Source: Amblyornis subalaris
Lineage: Eukaryota; Chordata; Aves; Passeriformes; Ptilonorhynchidae
Assembly: GCA_018881555.1 (NCBI GenBank)
Contig: JACAXG010000264.1
Span: 13,775-77,774 of the forward strand
Reading direction: 5' to 3'
Length of the DNA: 64,000 nt
The position numbers and the translations under genes are program-made. The notes below the pieces were generated by a model. It did no database searches. It saw only the letters and a list, made by a program, of their open reading frames with translations, and was not told the DNA's origin. Positions 27,154-40,464 of this stretch are shown here, piece after piece. Position 1 is the stretch's first letter, and each line of letters starts with the position of its first letter.

Positions 27154-27204
27154 ATTTTAAAGTATATTAAAAATAATTGAAATAATTTTAAAGTATATTA
27201 AAAA
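27154..27204. repeat. Two-copy AT-rich tandem repeat, 31-bp period
   Basis: ATTTTAAAGTATATTAAAAA at 27154-27173 is repeated exactly at 27185-27204. Confidence 0.8.
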
Positions 27205-30200
27205 AGAAGAATCTGTTTCTTTCAGAATACAGTGGACTTAATCAAATATTTGGTTGAACTGATAGTGTCTGAAGGTTAATCTCTGCAGTTTCCTTCTCAT
27301 ACAGCTGTGACTCTCACAAAGTGTCTGAAACACTCATGAGAAAACTAACAAAGGCTGATACCACTTCCTTATTGTTTTGTTAAGGTTTGGGGTTATTGTT
27401 TTTATCTGCTACATTGTGAGAGGCCTGTGTAGGCAAAATTGGTCTTGAAGGTGGGTCAGCCTAGAAAGCAGTTTCTTTATGTGTTCTCAGTCTCCTCTCA
27501 TTCACTTTGTATGAATTACCAGAAAGAAAAAGGTCCTATTTATCTAACATCCTCAGGCAAACCCCTGTTCTTGAATATCAGCTGTAGAAAGGCCATGTCA
27601 AATCCAAAAAAACTTCCCCAACAGAAATTAATGAAATGTGTTTATTTCCAACAAAACCAAATATTTTTGTTGGAAATTCATACTTTCCAGTGAACAGCTT
27701 TTTCATTGGAAAATTCCTGACCAGAAGTAGCATATGGAAAGACACGGTCATCATGACTTGGTGTTGTCATCTCGTGTTCCTTGGAGGATTAATATGGATC
27801 AGTAATAACTGCAGCAGCCAGAGCAATTAATAATTGAAAAGGTACTAATAAGCGCATTGATGAAGTCAGCAGAGTCAGAAGTTTCTTACTCATAGTATTT
27901 TTGCCTCTTTTTGATCCTTTTTACACCATGTGCTGAGCAAAGAATGGAGTTTTCTGCTCATAAGGCCTGACCATCCTTTATAAGTGGAATTCTCTTTGAT
28001 GATACTATGACTGCAAGTAGATTCCTGGCCGTTAAAATCCTGCCTGAGTTTCCCCAGTTTTCCAGCAATCTATGCTTCTCTTTTGAAGCTCCATGTAGTT
28101 CATTAATTTAGGGACCTGAGACTATCTTTATTCTGTACATTACTTTATCTGTCAAATATGCAGGCCAACAAAGAGGGGTGGATGACTACACATTCTCTGT
28201 ACATGCCTTTCTTCCTCCTTCAGGATGAGGAATCCTACCTGGTTAGGCCCTTTACAGTGCTTGCATGTCCTCTAGTAAGATCCACCAGAAACAGAGGAAA
28301 ATCTTAATCTCTAGGTTCATCTGCCATCTTTGATGTAAAATCAGCTTGAGCTGTAATCCAGGAAATCCTTGATAGATGCTCAGGCTGATGCTCTTAATGG
28401 TCCTGCTCTGCTGAAGGCTCTGGGCTGGATGCTGTCTTAATGAAATGACTGTGCTGCATTGGGGAGCTCCTGCCTCTCAGATCGACTCTGTAGGGAGCAG
28501 AAAAAACCTGCCCTAGGAGTCACCTGTTGTTGGTTAAGTGCAGGATAAGTAATGATAGGGCAAAGGAGGAGCAAGAACAAGTAGATAGCCCCATTTTCCC
28601 AGCTGCCTCATCTTTTCCCTTTGCAAAACCCTTTCAAAATTACACACACAAAATGTCTTTGGGGCTTTATCAGAAATATTTTAAATTAGAATTTGCATTG
28701 TTTTTTGTTTTTCACAATTTTACATTTCATTTATGGCATCTGCAAAATGCCAGCTGTGCTTGACAGGGATTATTCTGAATGCAACGCACAGATGAAATGA
28801 AATGTCTAGAGCCCTGAAAAGTTTTCTAAATGTATGCCATAATCATGAGGTTGAGGAAGGGATACACAGCCTGCAAATCTAAGATTTTCCCCTAAAATGA
28901 CATAGTGGCCATTAGTAGCCACCTGCCTGCTGGAGGAACTTTTTAAGTGCACCAGGCTCCTGTGGACAGGAGGAGGAAACAGAAAGAGAAGCAGTGTCAA
29001 GCTGCAGTTTGCAGGGCTGCAAGCATAAATTTCTCTTTCCAGAAGGAAGAAACCAATTTGTCTAGATAAGAAATGTCTCTCTGTTCTCAGGAACATTGGA
29101 ACAGAGTAGTAAGTGCTCTGTCCTACCCATGAGGGCAAATGCATCAAAGCAGAAAATGGGGGAGAGAACTGGAAGGATTGTGTGTGGTTGATAGCAAGCC
29201 ATCCATCTCCAAGTGACCCACTTAATGGCTGCATATTCCCAGCAAACAAGACTAATGCAGATGAGGCAGATAAAATACACATGCTCATACTAAGGAAGAA
29301 AAGAACTTCAGTTATACTGCTCCAGTGCACTAATCCCATTAAACAAAAGCTGCACACCAACAGGATGAAAAACCAAAGCAAGGAGCAATTCTAGGTATGG
29401 ATGAAAGATGCTGAGCTCTTCAGTTCAGGATCTATGCAGGAGTGCTTCTAAGGACTGGAGCAAAGATGTATAGCTCTCTCCTTTGCTGATGCATGCTCTG
29501 CCTGCTGCTTAATCCTGGGGGATTTTTGATCCTTTCCCAATGGCTATGCAGGACTTTCAATACTTGTTTTTTTTCCACAAATTTCCTGGAGTGTACAGAC
29601 ACTTATTCCAACACTTCAACCAGTCTTGACAACATCCATATAAGTTCAAAGCATTTTACAGACTATAAATCAGCTCCATTATTTTCGTTGCTGAGTAATG
29701 CATGAAGAAGATTAGGCCCACAATCACTTATCACTTCATCTGTTTCAATTTTTTTCCAGAACACTCTGATAGCAAAAAACAACAAACAAAAACCGCCAAA
29801 CCCACAATGGTAAGTAAACTAGTGAGAGTAAAGAGCATAGTTATACACATAGACACTGCAAGTAGTTAATTACCTGAAGCCAATGNATTAAAATTCAGGA
29901 GGCCACACACATTTTTATTTCCTTTGAAGCTGGTCTTCCGTTTTAGCTATGTCAAAAGTGCCTTTTATTAAGGTGCCAAAGTTCAAACAGAAAATAGTTA
30001 TTGTTTTAATGATTTGAAAAACTGTACATCTTTCCTTATNGAACCCTCATGTCCCTGCAGCTGCACTTTGCTGTGCCTGCTTTCCCAGCCACCACATAGC
30101 ACATGTTTTCCATTTCTTGGTAGAAGCATGAAAACAAATAGGTGTAATGTTAGTGAGACCTTAAATAACAATTATCAGTCACAGTTATTGATTACAGGAA

Positions 30201-31793
30201 CTGAAGGCTAAAACTGCGTTTGGAGCCAGGGGTAGAGACTGCACTGAGCTGCACTACAGCACCAAGGGGGACCACACAGGAGGGAGACGAGCTGGCTTCA
30301 GGCCACACACACCAGAATGTAGAGTAACACGAGACCCCAGCAAGAGGCTGAGTTCAGAGGGCAGCACACCAATACTCCCCATTTTGGCCCTGGACAAGGA
30401 GACAGCAGGACTGGGATTAGACTGATTGTTTAGGAGCAGGAACGTGGGCAGCAGGAATAGAAGCATGGCTGGAATACTTAGCATCTAATGAGATCCTGTG
30501 AGACTGAAAAGCATTCAGGTGGCTGGCTGCCACCATATGCCTCATGGGATTTGGGAGGAATAGCTGTAGATATAGATATTTTTGGAGTAAGCAATCAATT
30601 TAATGAAGCAGGATTCCTCCAGTTCATTGATTGTCAAGAGCATATATTTGCAAAGCAGTATTTCATCAACTCACATTTTATCATTTAAAAAAAAACTAGA
30701 GCTTTGAGCATGCTAGACATTCATAAATATTTTGAGCACTGCTTGCCTATGAATTTATATCCCATTTACAAATTACTTAATTATTGTATTCCTATTCCTC
30801 TAATACAAATAATTCCAATTTAATGTTAAAAAATGCTCTGTAGCATGTAAGATATTTTAAATACTACAATATTCTAATGAATATATTCAAGTCTGAATAT
30901 CTATTAGGAAACAATATTTTTAAAAAATGCTTTACTGATACAGTGCATAGTAAAATGTAGTCGTTTATAGCAGTAAATGTTTATATTAGTATTTTACGGT
31001 ATATATTGATATGTGAAATGCCACTACTTGGATAGCCACAGATAATTTAAAACCAATATGTTACCCTAAATATAAAACTGGTTTGGTACAGAAATCACAA
31101 GAGCTCCAAGGTACAATTTACTTTGTGAACAGACAAAACTTCTCTAGAAATGTCTGAATTCTGGAATTTACTGAAGACTTGTTACAAAATTTCATTGCAT
31201 AATGTTGAATTTACGTAGGACACCTGATTTTTACAGAATAAATTTAATTATGCTTGTCCCTTCCTAAATAAAAGGTGGGAATCTTTTTTAATTACATCTG
31301 TATTGCCAGTGATGGCTAGTGCTTATAAATTATTTATGTTGAAATCATATTATTTTTCATTGTGCATTAGCAGTGAATTCATGACTGGATGACCAGCTAT
31401 TAAGAAGAAATCAGAGAATCTGTACTTGGGCCTTTGACGTGGGGAAAATTTCTTTCAGGATCCCTTCAGGGATTTTGCAAAAAGGCTCTTTTCACCACTT
31501 CTTCTGAGTTCCTTGTTATTTTATCCACCATTAATTATTCCTTTTGAGCTGGAAAAAAAAAAAGCCGTTCCACAGTGATGTTTATGTAACACATGCACAT
31601 TTTGATTAACAAGTCTGCTTTCTGTCTTTTCTCTCTGCATAGCTCCACTGTTGGATCAGATTGCCTGTTTACCTGTACAGTGTCTCGCTTGGATGAATTC
31701 CCCAGGCTTAAATGTTGCTTTGTAACCAAGTATTTCTAGCTCAATGCAGATTTGTTCACCCAAGGGACACATACTCACTATAAAAGTTCTAGG

Positions 31794-31848
31794 CTATCAT
31801 CTAGATGATAGATAGCCTTTCAGGCTATCATGAAGATAGCCTTTCAGG
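31794..31848. repeat. 18-bp perfect palindrome followed by 24-bp tandem repeat
   Basis: CTATCATCTAGATGATAG (31794-31811) is its own reverse complement. GATAGCCTTTCAGG then occurs at 31811-31824 and 31835-31848, with a GGCTATCA between them that again pairs with the palindrome arms. Confidence 0.85.
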
Positions 31849-33392
31849 AATCTTGACCATCTTTCTTGTCCTTCTGGCATTAGCAATAATACTAAGAACT
31901 GTTGCTTCCTGGTGCAGCAAATTAATGAGAAAAGGTATCTTGAGGATAAACACCACATTGCCCCAAAACAACAGATCTGTGCTAAGGGAAAGGAGAAACA
32001 CATCATATAAGATTTGCACATCTGCCCACACCTGGAATTTTGCAACCATCATCAAGCCCCAGAAAGTAATTCCGGAGCACCTGAGGAAGAAGGGACTTAT
32101 GGAGCCAGACATTGGGCAGAGATGTTACCCTTAGGGATCCAAACCCAAGCCAAACAACCTACTTGACTGTATGTATACTCTCTGCATTTCAGACCCAGAC
32201 ACCACTATGAAAAACAGAAAGGAAAAGCAATACTAAATTTGCAAAATAAATATACTGGGCAATTTGTATTCCAGGTGCTCTGGGGCACTCAGCTTTGGCA
32301 GTACAAGCTGCCCAGACTGCTTCTGATGTTCAGTTGTCTTTTCTTCACTTTAGCTGTTGAAAATAGTGCTAGAGAATTTATGTTGATTCATTAAATGCAC
32401 ACACTTATATTTGAGATCATCTTCTAGGCCTCGTATTGTCAATAGACAGAAAGAGGCATTTCTAGAGCACAAGTCCTCCCACCTTCAAGCAAACAATTAA
32501 AACAGCCCACATGAATTACCCTGTACAAAGGCTTATCTTTCTCCACTATTAATGCAACACAGGAAAGTTGAGATATTGAAGTTGAGAACACCTGAAGTTA
32601 GGTGGAATTAATTCCACTCCTTATTTTTAAAGGCTTTGGTTACTTCACTTGGCAAATCTCACAGCTCTCACCAAACTTCCTCTCTTTTGCTCTTCTCCCA
32701 TCCTTTCCAACGTCCCTTTATTTTTCTGCCTAGTTTCTGCCCTGCATCCTTTTTCAGCTGATGTAGCAATACCACAGAGTTCTTAAGAAAGCCAGGTCTG
32801 CTTATTGCAGTGGGAGACAGAGAAAGATGAAAAGTAAAAGCATCAAAATAAAGCAACAAAACAGAATGACAAGCAAAAAAGTCAAAGCAGTTTTAGCAGT
32901 ACCATCAGCTTTTAAATACTGCTACGTTTTAGACGAAAACAGCCTAAATGAGGCTACAGATACAGTTTGAAATGCGTAGAGATTATAAGAACAAATGATG
33001 CAGAAGCAGTCTGCTCTCCTGCAGAACACTAAAGTGCTATATTTATAACTGGGACTCAGCATGGCTTTCTAGAAAGAGACCTAATAAATAACAGGGAATA
33101 TAGCCAACTTCCACTTCCCCAAGTATGAATGCTTTCTTTCCCCATGCAAATCTATCATGCAAACCACAGAGAACAATCTGGATTTGCCTTCTTCGTGGAC
33201 ATTTTGGAATTAATCAGACAGACATGTGAGNGTTGTGTATGTCAGGCATGCTGTACTACTGTTCTGGTGGTTTTAAACTAATGGTATTACATTGCATTTT
33301 TCATTACAAAAAATTTGGCTGAGAGTTTTTTTGCAGCTTTTCCATCTCACATCCTTGAACATCAAATGTCAACAANGCTTTTATGTAAACAT

Positions 33393-35290
33393 CATAGAGT
33401 CACAGAATAGCTGAGGCTGGAAGGCACCTCTGGCAGTCATCTAGTCTAAACCCCTGCTCAAAGCAGGAAGAGCTAGAGCAGGTTGCTGAGGCCTGTACTC
33501 AGTTGAGGTTTGAGTATCTCCAAGGATTCAAACTGGCATCCTGTGCCAGTGTTTGATCATTCTCAGAGTGAATAAGTTTTTTCATATGTTTAAATGGAAT
33601 GTACCATATTTCAATTTGTGTCCATCGCCCCTTGTCTTTTCACTGGGCACCACTGAGAAGAATCTGGCTCTGTCTTCTTTATTACCCCCAAGCAGGTGTT
33701 CATAAATATTGACAAAATTGCCCTGAGCCTTCCCTTCTCAAGACTAAACAGTCCCAGCTCTCTCAGCCTCTTCTCATATGAGAGATGCCCCAGTCTCCTA
33801 ATCAGGACAGCACTTTTCCAGACCTGGGATTACGTCCATGTCTTACTGAAGAGCCCAGGACTGGACTCAGCACTCCAGGTACATCTCACCAGGGCAGACN
33901 AGAGGGGAAGGAACACCTCCCTAGACCTGGTGCAACCCAGGAGGCTGTTGGGTCCAAACTTTTACCCTGCTTTCAGGGACCTGGAACTCCTGAAAGCAAA
34001 TCTTATCTGTGAAAATTGAGGCAAAGGTGGCATTGCGTATCTTGGCCATTTTGGTGTCATTTGTTGGTCCCATTCAACACAGGGCCCTTCCTGCTGAGAT
34101 ACTTGTAGAAGCCCTTGTGGTGGCCTTTCATGTCCCCCGACATGTTCAAATCCTGGCAGGCATTGTCTTTTCTAATGCTATTCTTGCATGCTTGGACAGC
34201 ATCTATATTCCTCACAGGTTACCTACTCCTACTCCCACCTCTTGTGATGCTTCCTTTATATGGCAGTGTTTTGCCAGGAGCTCATTGTCTGTCCATGAAG
34301 ACNTTCTGCCACCTTTGTTTGGCTTTCTGCAAAGCAGGATGGACTGCTCTTGAGCTTGGAGAAGATGGTCCTTGAAAAATTAGTAAACTCGTCTGGACCT
34401 TTCTTCTCTGCAGGCCCATCTCCTGTGGGATTCATCTAAGTGGGTCCCTGAGCAGGCCTTTTACCAGGAAAAGTGTGAGAGCTTCCCTCATAATGTTGTC
34501 CTCTTAGCACTTCCCTATTTGAGGTCTCCTTCAGTCCTGCACTGCTGGTTTCAAGGTGTCTCTTGTTCACTCTCCATCTTTTGCTTGTCAGCCCAGCCCA
34601 TCCCTTCCTCACTTGACTATGGGTTGTCACTTCCCCATCTTTCCCATTTTCAAAATGTCTTTACCAGGTTGGCTAATCTGTCGGCAAAAATGGTTTTGGC
34701 CTGCCTACTACGGTGGGATCCTATCTCTTCTCCAAAGATCTTTGATCCTCACAAAGGACCCAGGGTTGTTAAAAAAAAAATCCCAGTCATTGACACAAGC
34801 TGCACAACCACTTGTTGACCCAAAGGATTCATTCATTCCTTGTCAAGCCCTTCCCCCTCACCAGCAGGATCCCATTTGGGCCCCCATGCTCTTGTCCATG
34901 GTCATGTAGATAGGCTCCATACACTCCATGTCTCTCCTGGTAGCAGCATTGGTGTCCACCTGAAAGAGCAGCAAGGGTCAGTATTGTGAGGTCTGGACAA
35001 GCCATGTCAGTGTCTCCACAATGTCCCAGATCTAAGCCCCTAGCAAGTTCAGGTGGGTAGATGGGGGCAATGAGCAATATTAATATCCAGCACAGTCTTC
35101 TGATTAAAAGCTTGTTTCGGCTATTGCAGTAAACAGGACTTGAGCACCCAAGAACCCCATGGGTACAAACTCTTCCAGACACCCTCTGGAACAGAAGTGG
35201 TGTCCTTGACAGACTGTCCGAAGAATCTGTATCTGGGAACATGCAGAGATAATGCAAGATACTGCAGCCATTGACCCAAACTCAAAGATC
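33393..35290 (-). mobile_element. Large decayed CR1-like LINE, antisense, internally deleted
   Basis: The left 600 bp (33393-33960) is a clear inverted CR1 3' end, starting CATAGAGTCACAGAATAGCT. To the right, minus-strand frames show LINE coding remnants: GDMKGHHKGFYKYL (about 34090-34135), typical of the stretch before the CR1 reverse transcriptase; AKTIFADRLANLVKTF (about 34655-34702); and ILLVRGKGLTRNE (about 34830-34880) in a 142-codon ORF. The last two resemble the end of the SGNH/esterase-like domain of CR1 ORF1. Stops, shifts and a large gap (most endonuclease and all RT missing) make it inactive. It could be two nested insertions. Confidence 0.65.
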
Positions 35291-38200
35291 TTCAGCCAAA
35301 TATCCTTACCTTTCCTTTTGACTCCTCTCAGCTCTAGCCCCGAGTCAAAGCTACAGATGAAGCAGTGCATGAGCAAAGAGAGAAAAATGAGTGTTACAAA
35401 AAAGTTTTATATATGCACCATTTCTTACAAATTTACTTAATAAAGCTTATTCATATCCCTATGTTGACATTCTTCAAACAGCTTTTGTCATGCAGCTGAT
35501 CAGCCTTTGAATGCCATCCACTTGAAGTGCTGTGTTTTGAACTGTAATTTTGATGCTTAATTGATTCTTAATTTTTTTGCTGACTGGAGTAGCTGCAATT
35601 CTTTCCACCTGTATTCTGCACTGCTATGTAGTGCCAAGGCATCTGCCTTCAGGAAAAAAAAAAGTGTTGCTCATGTTGCTGAAGAAAACAAAGACTTAGA
35701 AAAATGTATTGAGAAAAGCAAGTAGTCTCTGTGTCTGCTCATTGAAGGTTCATCATCTTCTGAGAAATCAGGGTACAAGGGGGGAAGGAAGTAGCTCTCC
35801 TATGCCAGGTCATACTCTGACTAGGGCTGCTGAGAATTTTATTTTAAAGGTCAAGGCCATAGATTAAATTGGTAATTGTCAATTCATTGGAAGTAAATTG
35901 CTTGTCCAAAAGGGCTAGTCTTAGCAAATGTTTCAACTCAATTCGTGTATGGGACAAAAGTGCAAAAAATGTCAAAGTTTCATTTTGATATTTTTAAATT
36001 ATAAAATGCAAGATTTGGCTTTATTATGATTTTTAATTGTAAACATTGGAATTAATGCTAATAAAGAGAGTGAAATAGTAAGAATAAAACTAAACAATTG
36101 AAGATTATCTAAATGGAATGTTTGCAATTGCTTCACCTGTGATTTTTTTAGAGGGGAAAAAGGAGGGAGGGATTGCTGTACATAAGAATGGGTTATTTTT
36201 TTTTTCCTTGTTATTTGGGATGCTATTTTTTTCATATGGCTCCAAACCATTTCCTGCCCCACTGTGAGGCTGAATATAGATCCAGGGGTGCTCCTGTGGG
36301 CACTTTTAGCAGCAANAGAGAGTTCTGGCACTGGCTAGTACACTCTTACCGTGAAAAAAACCCTGCCAAACCAAATCAAACCAAACTCCAAACCATTAAA
36401 CCTGAGAAGGTCAAAGAACCAGAGTAGTTTAAGGGAGTGAGTGTTTTCCTTTCATGTATAAGGTATTGGGCACCCTTTAAACAATATATTACTTTCGTCT
36501 TTATGAGACCAAAGCAAATCCCTTGACTATAACTATCAATTTTCATGGCATTTTATTTTATCAAGTGAAGTGACCAATAATAATAGAAACAAGAAACTCT
36601 CTGGACATAGTTTTACTGTTGTGTTAGAGTTAGATACATTAGCACCAATCGCAGGCAGTACAAGAAATACAACTTCATTTTTCTTATTACTTAACTAATT
36701 TATATACATCATAAAAAGATTTGTTCTAATGTAATGATTTAATATTTCATCACTTTGCACATACAGCTTCTTTAAAAAGTCTATTCTATAGTGACATTTC
36801 AGTTAGCACTGTTGCTTTTTTCCTCAATAAAATTATTTCACAGTAAATACAATATTTAAAAAAAACACCCCAACCTACAGTAAGTTCTAGCCCCCAGCAA
36901 TGACCCTAAAAACACCAAGTGCACTGCACTTGAGATTTTAACTTCTGTACTACCTCTAAAGTCCTTGTACATACATTTCTTCACTGTTTTCAATACACCT
37001 GAATCATTTACTTTTTTGTCCTAGTTTATCATTCCACACTGTATCCTTATTTTTTAATCTCTTTCCTAGGTTTAGGGGTTTTGGTGTTTTTCTTTCTGTT
37101 ACTTTTCATTTATTACCTTCTGTATCTATGAGCAATTCCTCTAATGTAAGAGAAGAGTCATGATTTAGTCCCTGGACAGTTAAAAATATTGAGAAATGAA
37201 AGATGTTAAAGGTTTATTGTACCAAAGACTGTATAAACTTATTTCAGAATTTCACTTTTTTCAAACCATGTAATTTTTCTTTGTCTTTTACTACAGTATG
37301 TCAAAGGTTACACACACTGTATTTCTTCAGTTTGCTGCTACCCCTGTGTTCCTTGAGGGAAAATTTGCTCTCATTTAACAAAAGCAGAAGAAAGTGCAAA
37401 CCAGAAATCTCTGAGAGGTGTTCACTCAGCTCTGCATAGGGATTTGCATGATTTGCCATGTGACAGTTCAGCAGAACTTTCTATGCTGCCTGTGGCACTG
37501 TTTCTAAACTATGACTTGCTTTTTGGGATGATGTGTTTTCCTTTACAAAACAAGTAGCACCTCAAAAAGTAAATAATACATGGGGAAACCAACTGGCTCT
37601 GCGCTGTATCAGTCATTGTCTAGCATATAATTTGGAATAATCATCCAGTAAGAGTTGAAAGAATTGCTTTTAGCCACAAGAAAGCAATCCAGTCTTTTAA
37701 AAGGAATACTCTGGATTCCCTGTTTTCATTGTGTGCTGATAACCTAGGAGTTCTGCCCAGGATTTCATTGCTGTTTGAAATTGTACCAAGGAAAAGGCAT
37801 CTCTTTGTGGCACTTGGGAGTTTTTACTCTGTAAATAGTTCAGCGAGTGTTCTTGTTTTCAGCGACTGATGATAGCTTCCATGGTGATTGTAGCTCAGCC
37901 ACCTACCAGAGACACAAGTAGACAAGGAGCGCTCATATTCATCCATTGCTGTAACTCTGTGCTCACATCTGCCAACAGATTTCAGGAGAGGGTAACCTTG
38001 GGCAACTGGTACTTTGGAAAACAGGGCGAGCTGTTTTGAAATCAGCTCTGATCAGAAGAGAATGTGTAGTCTTTGCTTTTCATATGTTGCAGGTTTGCAG
38101 TGCTGAGCAGGACGTGAGTCCTGTAAAACTCAGCCTTTGGTAGGTGCCAAGCCTGTGCCTGGTAGTCTGAAGGGGTGTCTAGGTGCTCAGGTACTCAGAT

Positions 38201-39784
38201 CCAGGTTCGTACTAAGGACTTTCTGCATTTTTCTAGTACTACAAAAGAGACTGAAAGCAGCTTAAATGTTCAGTGAATCAACTGCCACAGTGGAGTTCTT
38301 GATCCGAAGTAAGCATACTAACCCCCATGACCAAGATATTTTTCTAAGCTAAGGCACTGCTGCTTTAGCTTGGCTATAGCTTGAATGCAGCTCAAGCACA
38401 CTGGATGCTGTCTGTGCTTGGCAAGATTGGGCCCGGATCTCAGTGCCAAACTCATTTGTTGCAACAGGCTGTTACAGAAATACTGGTTTAGCCTCCTGCA
38501 GCAGCATCAGTGCTTGACCTTCTTCAGGACTCTCCACGTACAAACCCACGGCTGTGCTCTGTCCCTGAGTGCCCTCCAGCCTTCTGCCTGGAGAGAGCCC
38601 CTGCTCGAGCCCCCCTCCACAGCCAACGTCTGAGTCAGTGATGCAAGCTCTGAGCGGAAGGACTCAAAAGGGAGCACCGCTGATAAGTGCTATGCACTGA
38701 GGGAGAGGTCAGATTCCCTGGAATTGTATATGAGTAAGACACTCAACTAGCATGTGGGGGACCCAGTTCAAACTCTTCTTCTGGTGATTTGGAGCAGCAA
38801 TTTGACCTCAAGTCACTGCCCCCAGGAGACATATCCCAGCTTCTATGCCATAGGGCAGTTCTCCTAGTGTCTCTTACCAAGGTTCTTTCTCCCAGCTTGG
38901 AGAAAATGGTGTGTCTCTGTGCACTCAGCGACCACACCTGAACATTTCTTACACGCACAGTCTAGGTCTTTTAAAAGAAGCTTCAAGATGTAATATTTTT
39001 TAAAAATATCATGTTTACAAGGAAAATATATCTATGTCAATATCTAGCGCATTCTCAGGTGATTTTATTCCCATTATTCAAAAAATGGCATTAGTTTGAT
39101 GTTCTGTGCAATTCCAAGGCAAGCACTTCAACTATACAGACAGACCAAAACTAAAAGTTACAGAGCATGCTCATGGTAAACACACCAAAAGCAAAGAAAA
39201 ATATATTGGCCATTAAAACTCAAATCTAATTAAAGTTTCTTTACATAATTTTCATGACTGTACAAATGTCAGGATAAGTTAAACCATTTTAAGAGCAAAC
39301 CAACTCAAACTATAAAGCTTGAATGTGCATACATTCGAGGTATTGTAAGAAATAAGCTTGTCTTTTCCTCTTTCCATACATCTGTGATGGCAGGTGCGAT
39401 GCGGAAGCAGGAGTGGTGTCCTTATATCCTGTCCCTTGTCCCTTTCCAGCTGTTCACAGAAACTGCTTCTTACTGAAAAATGTTTCCCTAAACGTGGTCC
39501 TTCAAAAACTGCTAAAAAGTCCTAGTATAAAGACTCCACTTCTTTTTTGTCTTATGAGAAGGGATTGACTTACTTGACTAATTCAAACCTCCCAAAAGAC
39601 ATTTCTGAATCCCGGATGAAAAGGCATTTCCCTCCAGTCTGGACGTACCTTTCCAGCTTAGACATGCTTAGACCTGTGCCCATTCCTTAGCTGTGGCTGC
39701 TGACTACCTTACATTCTCTGGTCNACACTGCTGGCTTCTGCACATCTCATTTGTTCTGTACCCCTTCATCACGGTCACCGGGTG
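35291..39784. other. Intergenic, no supported gene
   Basis: AT-rich DNA with a CAAAC-rich low-complexity stretch near 36,360. No repeat family or coding signal recognised. Confidence 0.55.
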
Positions 39785-40464
39785 TCATCTCAGGGTTCTG
39801 CATGTCACGAGGTGGTAGATCTCAGAAAGACAAGCAAGGCAAGCCACATCCTTGTGAATCACTTGTTTACAGTCAATTGCCACTTTAGCTGATTGAATAA
39901 AGGGAACACCTGCAATAGCATATAATTGTTGTTGCAATAATAGCAATCGACTGCTCATTTTTACCAAATGCCTTCTGTACACCTCTGCCGTGTTCATATT
40001 CCCAAGCACCAGACACCTCGGATAAACAAGACATTAGTATCCAGTACAATTTTAAAAGGGTTGCAAGGGGGATACAGGTACTTCAATTTTAGAATCGTGG
40101 CATTTCCATCCCTGTTTCTCCCTAATTCTTATCACGTGGACTGTGCCATGCAACCCTTGTCCTGGATCCTTGTTTTTCCTTCCTTACAGCTTTGAGGCTT
40201 CCAGCTATTTAAAACTGCATTATACAAAAAAGTCCACCTTCCAAAATTCAGTGTGCTGGGGAATAGGGCACCCTTAAGTTCTCTCCATAAACTTCTGTCT
40301 TGCAGATGGGATTTCTTTACCACAAAGACATCTGCTTTTGTGGGCTGAGATTTTACTGCCAAACACTGGAACAAAATTGGTGTGGCACTATACGGAATAG
40401 AATCCTTTCTATTTTGCTTGTTCTTAATATAGACTGCGTTATAGACACTCGGCAAATCCACCAC
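39785..40464 (-). pseudogene. Decayed, unrecognised antisense coding-like remnant
   Basis: Two minus-strand ORFs follow one another: 110 codons (40464-40132) with LAVKSQPTKADVFVVKKSHL, then 74 codons (40009-39785) with LLLLQQQLYAIAGVPF and CKQVIHKDVAC. Both look more like real protein than nearby chance ORFs, and another frame between them reads LDTNVLFIRGVWCLGI. VIHKDVA recalls the catalytic-loop HxD of protein kinases, but the DFG and later motifs are not seen. It may be an old retrocopy, a transposable-element protein or chance. Confidence 0.25.

Larger units (their letters stand above)
23132..33392. other. Intergenic, AT-rich, no supported gene
   Basis: About 10 kb. The longest ORF is 191 codons (28806-29381, minus) and shows no domain. 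A 109-codon ORF at 31805-32134 (+) begins with a hydrophobic stretch. The block at 30,690-31,400 is strongly AT-rich, has no visible repeat and is rich in TAAT cores. Confidence 0.55.

Noticed and set aside
28806..29381. 191-codon minus-strand ORF
   Set aside because: About the longest open frame expected by chance in this much sequence; no domain, no coding-like composition, and no neighbouring exon signals.
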